Below are positions 31,932 to 42,663 of a stretch of 64,000 bases of DNA, one piece after another. The notes below the pieces were generated by a model that was not told where the DNA came from, searched no databases, and worked only from the letters and a program-made list of their open reading frames with translations. The stretch spans positions 124,001-188,000 of the forward strand of contig WHVA01000173.1 of the NCBI GenBank assembly GCA_015179125.1, in the 5' to 3' direction. The DNA is from Gautieria morchelliformis. Lineage: Eukaryota > Basidiomycota > Agaricomycetes > Gomphales > Gomphaceae. Made by a program: the position numbers and the translations under genes. The first letter of the stretch is position 1. Each line of letters begins with the position of its first letter.

Positions 31932-33657
31932 TTATAAATCATCTATCTTCGAAGGGGATTCTTGTATAACATGTCTCAGACTAGCAACGAACTCTTGAGT
32001 CGTGGAACCTTCTTCGTTTCTCGGTACCAGCCAGTCTCGCTATCAGAAAGAAAGAAAAACGATACAGTCAAGCATACATGCATTCATAAATGAAACGCGC
32101 ACCTTCCATGATACGCCATTGACAGTGACATACCTCAATTGAGGCACACGTTCCAGTACCTTCTGGGCATCTTTTTTCTCAATCACTAACCGTGGATGAT
32201 CACAGACATCAAAAGTAACCGTGTTTAATTCTGCGCACGCATCTGTCATGGTAGGAAAGGCTTTCTGTTGGGGAATAAAATACGCTCGTTTGTGATTAGC
32301 GTTCATGCAGTGAGCGATGCCACTAACCAAAGTGGAGAAGGCCACTGTTAGCGAAAAACGCTGAAGCGCAGTACATTTATTCAACAGTGTGCGGAGAGCA
32401 GGCCCTCTGGCATACGCTTTTGGCATTTGGATCGCTAATAAGGTACGTCGATGCTGGCTAGCAAGATGTGAGATAAGGCCATCGAAACAAAGGCTCGGAC
32501 AGGAATTTTCGGATGATATTGTTTGAAGCGTCTCTAGAGGAGATGATTGCGATATTCTACGTATCCATGTTGAAAGAGCGCTTGCATCTTCCTTGCAGAA
32601 CAAGGGTGTATGCAGCACAGTAAATTGTCGTAACGCGGGAAGCATCAACCCAGAGGGGAAACCCCTGTATTGCTACACAACGTGAGTACAGGAAATACAG
32701 TAAGCAAGCCATGGTGAACATACACGATAATATCGGAGACGCAGGCTCCTCAGCTGGGGGAGTTGTGATAGGCAGGCGAAGATGTCCATGTCGGCGAGTG
32801 CGTATGAAAGACCTAGGGACAGACTCTGAATGTTTGATAGATGGGGCGTGACTATACGCAGAATTCCAGGGGTCAGGGATCCGCAATTGCCCTGGGAACC
32901 AGAAAACAAAGGTAAGAATGGACGTCATATTTTCCGCGACCACTTACTAGGAGGTGCAAGCTCAAAAGTGTGTCCTCCAATTTACTGATCCAAGAACATA
33001 ATACCATAAACAAAGCTCTTGTAGGATGAAGGAGAGTCAACTCCCGCAGGTGGATGAGTTTAGCTAGATCCGGCATAATGTCGTCATCCATGGCGAACTC
33101 ATTCACAGTAACTGATCGCAACGAGGGACAACAGCGAAGCGCCTTGACAATATTCAGTAATGCAGGCCCTGTGGCCTTCTGCGGCGCAAGAGTGACTGCT
33201 TGAACGTTTGGCCATAACTGTAGGGCCTCTGGTATCCTGTCGATTATTGGGATTGGGGTTTGCCTGGATGGCCGGATTTTCGTAATATATCCTTAATGGT
33301 AAGTCAGTGCGCGGATATTGTAAAGGGACAGGCTCGTGGATCTGGCACCGTTTAAAGTGAACTCCTCAACATAGGCCCTGTGACTGGGAAGTCGCGATGC
33401 AGCAAATGGCTTCCTTCCCAACGTATCCTACATGGTATGCGTATGAATATAACATTTCTGCCCAACGCCTCACTCACCTCCACCACCTGCCATGCAAGGC
33501 CAACCTTTGGAGGAGAAACATGAATTCTCTTGTACAGTAACGGGGTCGCTGCGTTGTGGAAAGTGTGACAGACCAATGCGCAAGAGTATAGTGCATGGAT
33601 ATCTTTGTCTAGGAACACAACTATATCACCAATTAGCTCGGGTGGGAGATTCATCAT
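31932..33657 (-). CDS. F-box protein with leucine-rich-repeat-like body
   Basis: Begins MMNLPPELIGDIVVFLDKD and continues ALYSCALVCHTFHNAATPLL, a typical agaricomycete F-box (substrate-receptor part of SCF ubiquitin ligases, binding Skp1). The body, spread over several exons, has leucine-rich stretches such as ALLNIVKALRCCPSLRSVTV and LAKLIHLRELTLLHP. The first intron starts GTGAGTGAG after WQVVE. The last one (GTGCGCG...CTGATAG) joins VNGVSWK to a final exon beginning RDWLVPRNEEG and ending with TAA at 31932-31934. Exon borders in the middle are not fully resolved. Such genes are expanded and fast evolving in mushrooms, so the substrate cannot be guessed. Confidence 0.8.
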
Positions 33658-33832
33658 GGGCTACAGAATCCAGACAATGCTTGGCTGCTTAGTAAGAAAG
33701 ATGGTCCAAGCACTCGGTGACATCACACTTTGTCCATCAAATCTTGACTTGATTTGAAATGATTTCTTTGGCTGTATTTACCAAATTCGTCCGACATGTT
33801 GTTGAGAAAAGAAGCTTGGTTCCATAAGTCGC

Positions 33833-35165
33833 CTAATTACATTCCTCACCGTCGCTCAAGTTTTTCAGTGCGGTCCTCATGATGCCTTCCATGCTAATTT
33901 CAAACTTGAGAAACCATTGAATGGCCTCCTCGAGTTTCCTTGTAGCCTCAGTGTCAGCAGCAAGGGCTCGCTTGAACGACTTTTCGTCGTTCAGGAAAGT
34001 AAGTTTCTGAGGGTTTGTTTGTCGTGCCAGTTCAGCATCGTATGGCGCTGAAAAGTCACCAGAAACTTTTGTCATAGAAAGATCACTCAGCAATGCAGGG
34101 GATATTGTAATGTGGTGTACACCCGCGAGTCGTAAAACTTCTTCAGTAGACACAAGACTGCGAAAACATTATAAATCTAAGTATAAGTTATAAATGAACA
34201 TGATTAAAACCGTCACCTGGCAGGGAGCACTCGTGTCTTGGATTGATGAGCTTCATAGTACTTGAAAATCTCCTCGACGACTGGGAAAGCCTTGTTGTGA
34301 TCCACAGCTTCGGACACAAAATGAACCTGCGGGTCATCCAGAGTCGACATAATATGAGAATTGAGAATACATCCGGTGTATCACGAACCTTCAATTCATT
34401 CACATACGGAGCCACGTACTTGCAACCTACCTCGTGTGCTAAAATAGCCTGTTCCACACTGAAGAGGGTGGTTGCCAAGGTATTTATTCCCTGAGCTTCA
34501 AGAATTCGACAAGCTTCGAGCCCCTCGTATGTGGCTGGTATCTTGATGCAAATGCGGTCTGTTGATAATCCTGGGGATAGGCGCTTGTAAATGTCTACAA
34601 CTTCCAATGCATCCCGCACAGTTTCATCTCGCGAGTACGCGGCGTGCAAGGAACTTTGCGTGTGGACCCTACGACACTGTCAGAATTTACAAGTTATCAG
34701 ATATCTGAGAATTACCTCCCAGATATGTAGGGTAGCATTCGGAGAGATAGTAGTACCATCTGAACGTTAGCAACAGAAATATTAGGACTATTCTTGTGGA
34801 TGCTTACGAAAACTCACCACTGATTTGACACCGTATTCCACGCGCCTAACTTGGTCAGAGCATTGTTCATGGGCGAAATGTGCGGCTCTGTTAATTATGT
34901 CGCCATTATGCTCCTGGGGTCAGAATGTGAGACGAACTGCTGAGTAGTGGTTGCATTGGAACCTCCTTTACCTTAGATATTTCGAAGTAGGCTATGGCCT
35001 GATTAGATGTACAGTCGACAAATGGCCCTAAGTTCTTTGCCACTAAGTGCTGTATAAGAAGATTCAGTTAGAACCCTGGTCAAACGGCGTACCGTGAAAA
35101 TCCAGAGTGTCGCAGTCTATGGATGAATGTCTCCGAAGGAATTCCAGTTGCGATTCACTAGACAT
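33833..35165 (-). CDS. Transaldolase
   Basis: Start ATG at 35165 (MSSESQLEFLRRHSSIDCDT). Exons are separated by several short introns. Recognisable parts in order: LGPFVDCTSNQAIAYFE, DGTTISPN, RVHTQSS, ALEVVDIYKRLSPGLSTDRI followed by CIKIPATYEGLEACRILEAQ (the Lys in KIPAT forms the Schiff base with the sugar), GINTLATTLFSVEQAILAHE, YVAPYVNEL, and the C-terminal AGVHHITISPALLSDL. It ends with TAG at 33833-33835. The enzyme transfers a dihydroxyacetone unit between sugar phosphates in the non-oxidative pentose phosphate pathway and acts in the cytosol. It is head-to-head with the beta-adaptin gene, about 820 bp apart. Confidence 0.9.
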
Positions 35166-35983
35166 TGTTGAGTGGGAAAGAAGCGCAGCAACCGACAACC
35201 CGGACGCGATTTAAGTTTCGGAGGTCGGCGCGGGAATCCAAAGTCAAACAGATGGTGCACTTGCAGTGTTAAGTAGGTCTTCGCAAAGTCCCACGAGCAT
35301 CCGTGTTAAGTAGCCACTCATGCGATCATAGGCGGACCTGTTGTTATTCGGCGGCCATCGAGTCGTTATTTGGCAAAATGGTACTTTATCAAATTAACAG
35401 ACGGGTGGGCTGATGAGACGATACCTAACGTACCATTCATTGTCAAGTTGCCTGTACAGTTTTAAGAAAGACTCGGAAATCACTCAAGAAAAGCGAAGTG
35501 AAATGGCCCTCATGCGTTATGACGCTACCATATTCGATGGCTTGAATCAACAGTTCCTGAATATAACTAGGGGGCAGTGGGTCCCGGGCAGCGACGCGAG
35601 TGATATATATGAGTCCTAGCACCTATTACGACATTAGACAATATTGTACATGCAAGGACTTATAAACGTACCATATTTCCTCAGAAAGTGGAATTGAAAA
35701 GGGGCTTGGTATTCTTCACGCAGCCAAGCTGTGTCAGAAAAGATCCAGACCGTCACGTCTAGACAACATCTAGTTATGACTTGTTATAACCACTGGTAGT
35801 CCAGATTGGGTGGAAGAAACCGGAACGGCGTGAACAATGAAGATATCGGGACAGAGTGGGCATATTTATTGTTGCAGCGGAATATGGATTTACACTTGAT
35901 ACAAGAAATAATCGAACCAACATGCTTATATTACCTCACGTCTGTGTTACGTAACTGGCTCAGCTGCAACTGGGGATATCCAC
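35166..35983. promoter_or_regulatory. Divergent promoter region of transaldolase and beta-adaptin
   Basis: 818 bp without a convincing gene. A 68-codon ORF at 35413-35619 has no family signal and is treated as chance. It must contain the promoters for both neighbours; no element stands out. Confidence 0.45.
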
Positions 35984-38584
35984 ATGAACGCTCCGAAGAA
36001 AGGTACTGTAGTCCCGAATTTCTGTAACTAGTGCAGACTATTGAAATAAAAGCAGGTGAAAACTACGAGCTTCGGGCGGATCTCAACAGCGAATACAGGG
36101 ACAAACGGAAGGATGCAATCAAGCGTGTCATTGCCAACATGACGGTGGGCAAGGATGTTTCTGGCCTGTTTCCGGACGTGTTGAAGAACATGCAAACCGA
36201 GGATATTGAGCAAAAGAAGCTGGTGTACCTATATCTCATGAATTATGCTAAGACACAGCCTGAGTTGGTCATTCTCGCCGTGAACACATTCGTCAAGGTC
36301 TGACTTTCGTTATGTATTCTACCCGGGAATCTACTGACTCTCGCACAGGACTCGGATGATACGAATCCGCTTGTTCGTGCATTAGCCATCCGAACCATGG
36401 GTTGCCTACGAGCAGAGAAGATTATCGATTACCTCTGTGATCCGCTGCAGAAGTGTTTGCGGGATGACAATCCCTACGTTCGGAAAACCGCTGCATTATG
36501 TGTCGCCAAGCTCTATGATCTTAAACCAGAACTGGCCATTGATAATGGGTTCGTGGAACAATTGCAGGACATGGTGTCTGATAGCAACCCCATGGTCAGT
36601 CGCACTGTCAAATTATTGAAAAACGAAACGTACCGTTTATTCAGGTCGTTGCAAACGCTATCCTTGCTCTTACTGACATACATCAAGCCGCCGCTGCTCT
36701 CCCGTCCTCGTCTTCTACCGATAGGGCTGCTTTTGTCATCAATTCTCACATACTCGGCAAACTTCTTATTGCCTTGAATGAATGCTCTGAATGGGGTCGT
36801 GTGGCCATCCTCACTGCCCTTGCACGATACAATGCAGTGGACGAGAAAGAAAGTGAACATATTTGTGAGCGAGTCGTGCCACAATTTCAGCATGTCAACG
36901 GGAGTGTGGTTCTGGCTGCCGTAAAGGTGCGTCGATGTCTTGAAAGGTTTTTCAGGAATTTTCAGCGCTCTGACAGGTTATTATGATCCATATGCGACAC
37001 GTGCGGCGAGAAGAACTAACAAAGCAACTTATCCGAAAAATGGCACCGCCTCTTGTGACCCTGCTATCCTCACCTCCGGAAGTTCAATGGGTTGCTCTCC
37101 GGAATATCAACCTCCTCCTTCAGAAACGGCCAGACATCCTACAGAACGAGATGCGGGTATTCTTTTGCAAGTACAATGACCCTCTTTATGTTAAGGTCGA
37201 GAAGCTCGACATTATGATTCGTCTGGCGGGAGAGAGCAATGTTGATGCACTGCTCAGCGAGTTGAAAGAATACGCATCTGAAGTGGACGTCGACTTCGTT
37301 CGAAAAAGCATCAAAGCTATCGGGCAGTGCGCTGTGAAGATCGACGTTTCCGCAGAGCGGTGTGTAAACGTCCTATTGGAGCTTATCGAGACGAAGGTCA
37401 CCTACGTCGTACAAGAAGCCGTCGTTGTCATGAAGGTTAGACCGCGATTTAATCCTTATGAATCTAATTACTAAATTTATTCCTAGGACATATTCCGCAA
37501 ATACCCATTGACGTACGAGGGCGTCATCCCTACATTATGTGCCAATCTCGATGAACTTGATGAACCGGAGGCTAAAGCTTCACTCATATGGATCATTGGA
37601 GAATATGCCGATAAGATAGACAATGCCGGCGAATTGCTGGGTATATTCGTTGATTCATTTGTGGAGGAGGCGTATGCGGTGCGTCTTGTTGATCGGTCAG
37701 GTATGCGTGACCGAACCTGAAGACATGTTGATACAGGTCCAACTGCAAACTCTCACGGCGGTAGTGAAGCTATTTTTGAAGAAGCCGGACAGTGCCCAAG
37801 GCATCGTACAACGTGTGCTTGATACCGCTACCAAAGACTGTGATTCTCCAGATGTTCGTGACCGCGCCTACATATATTGGAGGCTACTATCAACAGACCC
37901 CGCAGCTGCCAAGGTTATTGACTACTATTTCTGAGCAACTGTACACTGATGCACGCTGATTCAGGCGGTTGTTTTAGCACATCGTCCCCCGATATCTTTA
38001 CCTCGAACAACTGTTTCCGCGGCACTGCTGGAGGAGCTGTTGGGCGAAATTTCCTCGCTGGCAAGCGTGTACCACAAACCGGCAGAAACCTTTGTTGGTC
38101 AGGGTAAGTATGGCGCAGATGCTGTGCAGCGTCAAGCATCAAGGTACGCATTATCGTCTCGCCATGTGATTGCCGTCATGCTCAGCCCATCATTAGTCTT
38201 GACGACGGGATTTCTTCGACACAGAAAGCCCTGCAAAATATTGCTGCTGGACAACAGGCCGAGAATCTGCTCGACTTTGGGGACGACGAATCCAGAGATG
38301 GTCAACCATCAGGTCTCGCAGCCACTACTATCTCAGCAACGCCTGCTGCTGCCAACCTATTGCAAAATTCCAGCAACCCGTTGGATGACCTCGTATCTAT
38401 ATTTGGTGGATCAGGCATGGGCGGGTTACCATCGCCTCAGAAATCGCAAGTGGGTGGGTTGGGAGCGCTATCGTTCGGAGCGCAGCCCGCTGTCCCACAA
38501 ACGATGGCTACAGGACACCCACCAACGATATCAAAACCAGCTCAGCCCGCACAAGGGCAAGACGACTTGTTAGGATTGTTTTAA
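35984..38584 (+). CDS. Beta subunit of a clathrin adaptor complex (AP-1/AP-2 beta-adaptin type)
   Basis: Nine exons: 35984-36002, 36056-36297, 36349-36594, 36645-36926, 36977-37435, 37487-37678, 37737-37913, 37965-38143, 38197-38584, total 2184 nt or 727 residues, in phase throughout. N-terminus [20 protein letters not shown]. The adaptin trunk is clear: [78 protein letters not shown] and [14 protein letters not shown]. The hinge contains LLDFGD, a clathrin-box-like motif, and the protein ends LLGLF without an appendage domain, as is common in basidiomycetes. It links clathrin to cargo at the trans-Golgi, endosome or plasma membrane. AP-1 and AP-2 cannot be told apart here. Exon 1 is only 19 nt. 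Confidence 0.93.
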
Positions 38585-38710
38585 CGTACTGATTTCTTCC
38601 AGGCTTAGAGTAATACACATGCTACTTTCTATTTGTTCTGGTGATAAAATTTATTTTCTGGAGGGCAATCTTGTGACGTACGTGTGACATGCGTAGGGAA
38701 TGCATGGTCA

Positions 38711-40333
38711 ATGCACCCACCAGAATCAAAAAGCAAGCCTCCAGCAGTTATCCTTTTGGAAGACACGCCCACATATTCTCATTTCCTCCACGAATACCTC
38801 CAAAAAAATAAGCCATGTCTGATCTCCTCCGACTCCGTAACTTCTTGGCCAGCTTTTACCCTCTGGGTTGATGATCTTAAGGATGTATCATCGCGTCCTG
38901 GTGCCGATTACTCCCAGCCCAATTTTGATTACCTTCGTGAGAATTATGGCGACCAAAATGTCTTTGTGGCAAGGTGTTCGTCTCGAACATTTAGCGACCA
39001 AGAACGGGAGGAACGTCCATTGCGAGAAGTAATCGATCTTTGGAAATGTGGTCATGGGAAGGAGCTTTATGTAAAGGATTGGCACTTAGCCAAGTCGGTG
39101 CGCGAAAAGGGATATCCACCTTTTTACACGACGCCTCAGATTTTCCGAGATGATTGGATGAATGCATTTTGGGAGGAGGAAGGGAAGGACGATTTTCGGT
39201 TTGTGGTGAGTTAGTGTCGATGTTGTATTCTTGACAATGTCTGGAACGAAATCCAGTATATGGGAGCAGCAGGGACGTTCACGCCACTTCATCGAGACGT
39301 CTGTAAGCTTCTAAGGTTTGGTGTCGGGATTCATCGTTACTCACGACGTCGCAAGTTCAGACACGTCCTACTCCTGGTCAACAAATATCACAGGTACAAA
39401 AATTTGGTATCTCTTTCCGCCAAGCGTGTCGCACCATCTCCGCCGATACCCTAGTCGTCCTTCGAGTGAGATTGTGTACGATGTACGAGATGTGGACCTA
39501 GGTATCTTCAAGGAGTTTGATTTGGCGCAAAGAGAGATGCTGGTAGCGGAGCAGCCGTCCGGTTGTACAATTTTTGTGTGAGCCTTCTAATCGTTATGCT
39601 ACATGGCGAGATTGAAAGCCAACTGCAACAGACCAAGTGGCTGGTATCATCAAGGTAATTAAACAGTACAACGGGGGTTTACTGATGACACTGGCTAAAC
39701 ATTCAGTCGTGAACGTAACACATGCTATAAGTATTAATCACAATTGGTATGGCCATTTCAATTTAGTCTGCACCGTGGTGAACGTCTTCTAGGTGCAATA
39801 TCAACAACCTTCCATCTGTGTACGCGTCTCTCCTCGCTGCCGTCTCTGAAGTCGAGCATGCGTTATCGGACGTTCACGATTTGTTGCGTACCCGCTCTGG
39901 CAACCAAGAATGGCAGAGGGAATGGACGGAAATTGTCCAAGATGTATTGAGAAAAGATTCGGGATGGGAGTTGAGTTCCGTTGCCCTCGGTCTTGTACCC
40001 TTGCTTTCCCAAATACAGTCTGACCAGGGGGTGGCTGCATATGCACAGCTGGACTACATTTTGGAGGATGGTATGTATGAATATGGGACAGCTCAAGGAC
40101 CCTCCGTTGGTACGTCTCATGATATATATGGCTTTCGGGAAAACCTAAGTTTGCAGATTGTCAACCCTGCCTGGCCTATCACGCCCGAGACTCACCGCCC
40201 TTCTTTCGCGGAGACTAAGGACATAGTTGAACGCCTTGTCGGTGATTACACGAACACACGGAGCAACGATGTGAAGCATATCCCTGGTCTCTCCAAAATT
40301 CTGGATACCCTCCGTTCCATATTGTCACCATAG
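38711..40333 (+). CDS. JmjC-domain protein resembling JMJD4 lysyl hydroxylase
   Basis: Start chosen at the ATG at 38711 (MHPPESKSKPPAVILLED). It reads LYVKDWHLAKSV, then across an intron YMGAAGTFTPLHRDV joined to YTSYSWSTNITGTKIWYLFP, later LVAEQPSGCTIFV, and finally the motif VVNVTHAISINHNW. HRD supplies the first His and the Asp, and the His of the last motif the second His, of the Fe(II) and 2-oxoglutarate site. The order YSWS ... SGWYHQ ... SINHNW is that of JMJD4, which in animals hydroxylates a lysine of the release factor eRF1. A C-terminal helical region follows. Introns near 39211, 39301 and in 39570-39800 were placed by eye. Confidence 0.85.
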
Positions 40334-40540
40334 TTTCATATAACAACAGTAGGTGTTGTCCACCAATGTTCTCGTTTTCCAAATTCAGTATGACTTTGTG
40401 CCTCTTACAACATTTGCGAAAGTTTATGCTAGCGATAAGTGTGGGACGGATGCAACGGGAAGCAGGAGCCCAGTATAAGTCGAACAGTGTTTCCAGAGGC
40501 CCCTGGACGTGACATTACGAGAAGAAGTATTGACTGTGTT
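40334..40540. other. Short spacer
   Basis: 3' flank of the JmjC gene and of the minus-strand ORF. Nothing else seen. Confidence 0.4.
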
Positions 40541-40885
40541 TTATGGTGCTAACCTCGAAATCTCCCTACTTTGGCAAAGGCGGAAAAGGTCCACTAGATT
40601 AACAAACTGCCCTTGCCTACCATCCAAGTGGCCCTTCACGACGTCAACGTCAAATTCGCTGTTGAAATCGTTTCTGTGTGCCTTTGACGGCGGGTCGATG
40701 GTATCGACCTCTGCTTGTGCATCTGAATTTTCGGATGGGGAGTCCTTTTCTGCCGCAATCTCGCTGAGAACCTTTTCCTCGACCTCCTTTGGCACAATGA
40801 CCGAACTGCCAGCCGCTTGAAGCTTCTCGATCAGCTTGCCGCTAAACAGTGATAGCCCTGGCACTTTATTGGTTGCATAACACAA
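40541..40885 (-). CDS. Hypothetical protein, probably the last exon of a gene cut by a mobile element
   Basis: A 114-codon frame. From about GLSLFSGKLIEKLQ it looks like real coding sequence: charged, with an acidic middle (EKDSPSENSDAQAEVDTIDP) and a C-terminus FVNLVDLFRLCQ. An acceptor-like GTGCCAG lies just before GLSLF, so the ATG at 40885 may not be the true start. Upstream sequence turns into a diverged gypsy LTR at about 40905, which would separate this exon from the rest of its gene. I do not recognise the family. Confidence 0.4.
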   Translation of the reverse strand: MCYATNKVPGLSLFSGKLIEKLQAAGSSVIVPKEVEEKVLSEIAAEKDSPSENSDAQAEVDTIDPPSKAHRNDFNSEFDVDVVKGHLDGRQGQFVNLVDLFRLCQSREISRLAP

Positions 40886-40904
40886 TTGGAACTATTAGGA
40901 ACAT

Positions 40905-41058
40905 TGCTGGCAGAGAGGATCCTTAGCTTTTCCTCTTTGGGTCCCTCTCTTCCAGGCAAGACCCATGTCATGTACCTAGTCTTATATTCACTTTGGATCC
41001 CTCTCTGCCTGATCGTGTGACATTCCGCTGTCTCAAGGAGTTGCCCTTACAATAGTGT
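40905..41058 (+). repeat. Diverged end of a G1-like LTR
   Basis: The order of words CTCTTTGGGTCCCTCTC, ACTTTGGATCCCTCT and GGAGTTGCCCTTACA matches the last 150 bp of the G1 LTR (CTCTTTGGATTTCCC, ACTTTGGATTTCCCC, AGGGTTGCCCTTACA). It is an old, diverged relative. Confidence 0.55.
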
Positions 41059-41089
41059 CCCAGCTTATGACATCAGTAGCAGACTATTG

Positions 41090-41945
41090 AGGGGTGGCCA
41101 CTGTTGTGTGTGCAGTCTACCTCCATCAGGGCCAGCCCATCCTTCAGAAGTGTTGGCACAGATACTTTCTTTGGGAGACAGGGCAGAGCCTCTGTCATGG
41201 GATGCCCCATTTTCCAATTCCAACACTGCCCCAAGTTCTGCTGGTTTCTCTGCCACCACTCTGCTTCCACACTTTCACTTTTGGAACATTGTCAAAAGTG
41301 AAGTGACTTATATAGTGCATGGCATCCAGGGTTGGTCAAGGGTTGGGGAGGCCAGGGGAGGCCAGGGTTGCTGGTGAGTGCCGAGTGATGGCCCTGGCTG
41401 TGGTCCAGCGTAGTATGGTGGCCTGAAACAGGGAAGCTAACCAAGCCTTTGCAGAGATGAACCAGGGTGTGATGTGCAATTCTACTCATTCCGCTCTGCT
41501 TCCACCCATATCTGGACGGTGTTTGTCCTGATGCAGAAGACATTTCTGAACGGAAAAGGCAGCCCAGCCATCACTTGCTTCTGATGCCGGCAGCCAGGCC
41601 ACTGCCCATAAGTGCCCCAAGCCAGGAAACTCTTGACATCTGGGTTATGTCCATGGAAGAGAAGCTCAAGATCCTTCTGGAGTTCCTCACACTGATGGAC
41701 CTAAGTGGAGTGCCCAGTGCAGAAGGCAGTTCTGGAAGTGTGGAACATGACTTGTTGGAAGTGGAAGGAATGTCAGATTTTGTGATTTGTTTCACTCGGG
41801 GGGGTCTATTGAGTAGAGGTCGAGGAAATGGCTGAGGAGGTGGAGGGTCAGGATTTCGAAGACGTTCTTGAGCTGCAGCGAGAACCCTATCCCGACGACG
41901 CACAGAAGGGGACGTCATTGGCAACTGCTGCTGACGCTCCAAAGC
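41090..41945 (+). mobile_element. Old G1-like relic: LTR part and gag end
   Basis: 41290-41420 resembles the middle of the G1 LTR (GGCATCCAGGGTTGGTCAAGG, GGCCCTGGCTG, CGTAGTAT). 41420-41835 resembles the end of G1 gag: CTGAAACAGGGAAGC and a frame with MEEKLKILLEFLTLMDLSGV and PSAEGSSGSVEHD, beside TEEKLELLPEFLALADISGV and PTAE in the younger copies. Many stops. This shows a G1-related lineage was here long before the present copies. Confidence 0.6.
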
Positions 41946-42180
41946 ACGCTCCTCCTGCCTATCATGCTCTGGTGTAGAGGGCTCCCTTGAATTACAGTCA
42001 GTTCCAAATCAAGCCAATATATATATATATATAATATAAAGGATACTCACAGTTTCACAATGACTGTAGCTCACGACCAACAATAGGGGATACCAGGGAG
42101 GCAGTCAATGTCCACCTAAACTGTCTAAATCCAATGTGTTCCACCAAACCAATCCCAGTTCACAGACCACACTGGCTATC

Positions 42181-42663
42181 TGTAAGGGCAACCCTGGCTG
42201 GTTGTGGAGATCACACTACCACACAACCGACTGACAAGGGGAAATCCAAAGTATGTATAAATGAACAGAGTATACAAGAGAGGGGATTCTCACCTGACAA
42301 GGGGAAATCCAAAGAGAAAAGTCTAAGGACCCCCAATGTCAGCGAGCCCGTATTATACTATGCTGCGCAGCCAGGGACAACACTTGGCACCCTGAATCTC
42401 CCTGACCACCCTGACCCTTGATCGACCCTTGATGCCACCTATTACACGAGTCGCTTGATTTCCGACACTGTTCCGAGAGTGGAAGTCGGAAATTGGAGTG
42501 GGACTGGCAAGGCGAACAAAACTGGTGGAAGTTCTCCCAGAAGCGGAATCATTTCCGAAAGTGGAGGCAGAGATGGAATCGGAACCGGAAGCGGAGTCGG
42601 AAATGGAGTCGGAACTGGGTGTGGTGTCGGAACTGGAAATGGAAAACAGGGTGTCCCCTGACA
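42181..42663 (-). repeat. 3' LTR of the G1 element
   Basis: TGTAAGGGCAACCC at the left and GTGTCCCCTGACA at the right on the plus strand, the inverse of the G1 LTR ends. 483 bp, with a small deletion near 42390 relative to the 5' LTR. The pol frame reads into it and stops at about 42353. Confidence 0.92.

Noticed and set aside
32557-33121. Overlapping minus-strand ORFs of the F-box region as separate genes
   Set aside because: They are exons and introns of one spliced gene starting at 33657.
35413-35619. 68-codon ORF between transaldolase and beta-adaptin
   Set aside because: No family resemblance, no splice context and a divergent promoter position; probably chance.
36031-36055. GTG-initiated start of beta-adaptin at 36031
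   Set aside because: This stretch is the end of intron 1. The 19-nt first exon at 35984 followed by a 53-bp intron gives the expected MNAPKKGENYELR N-terminus.
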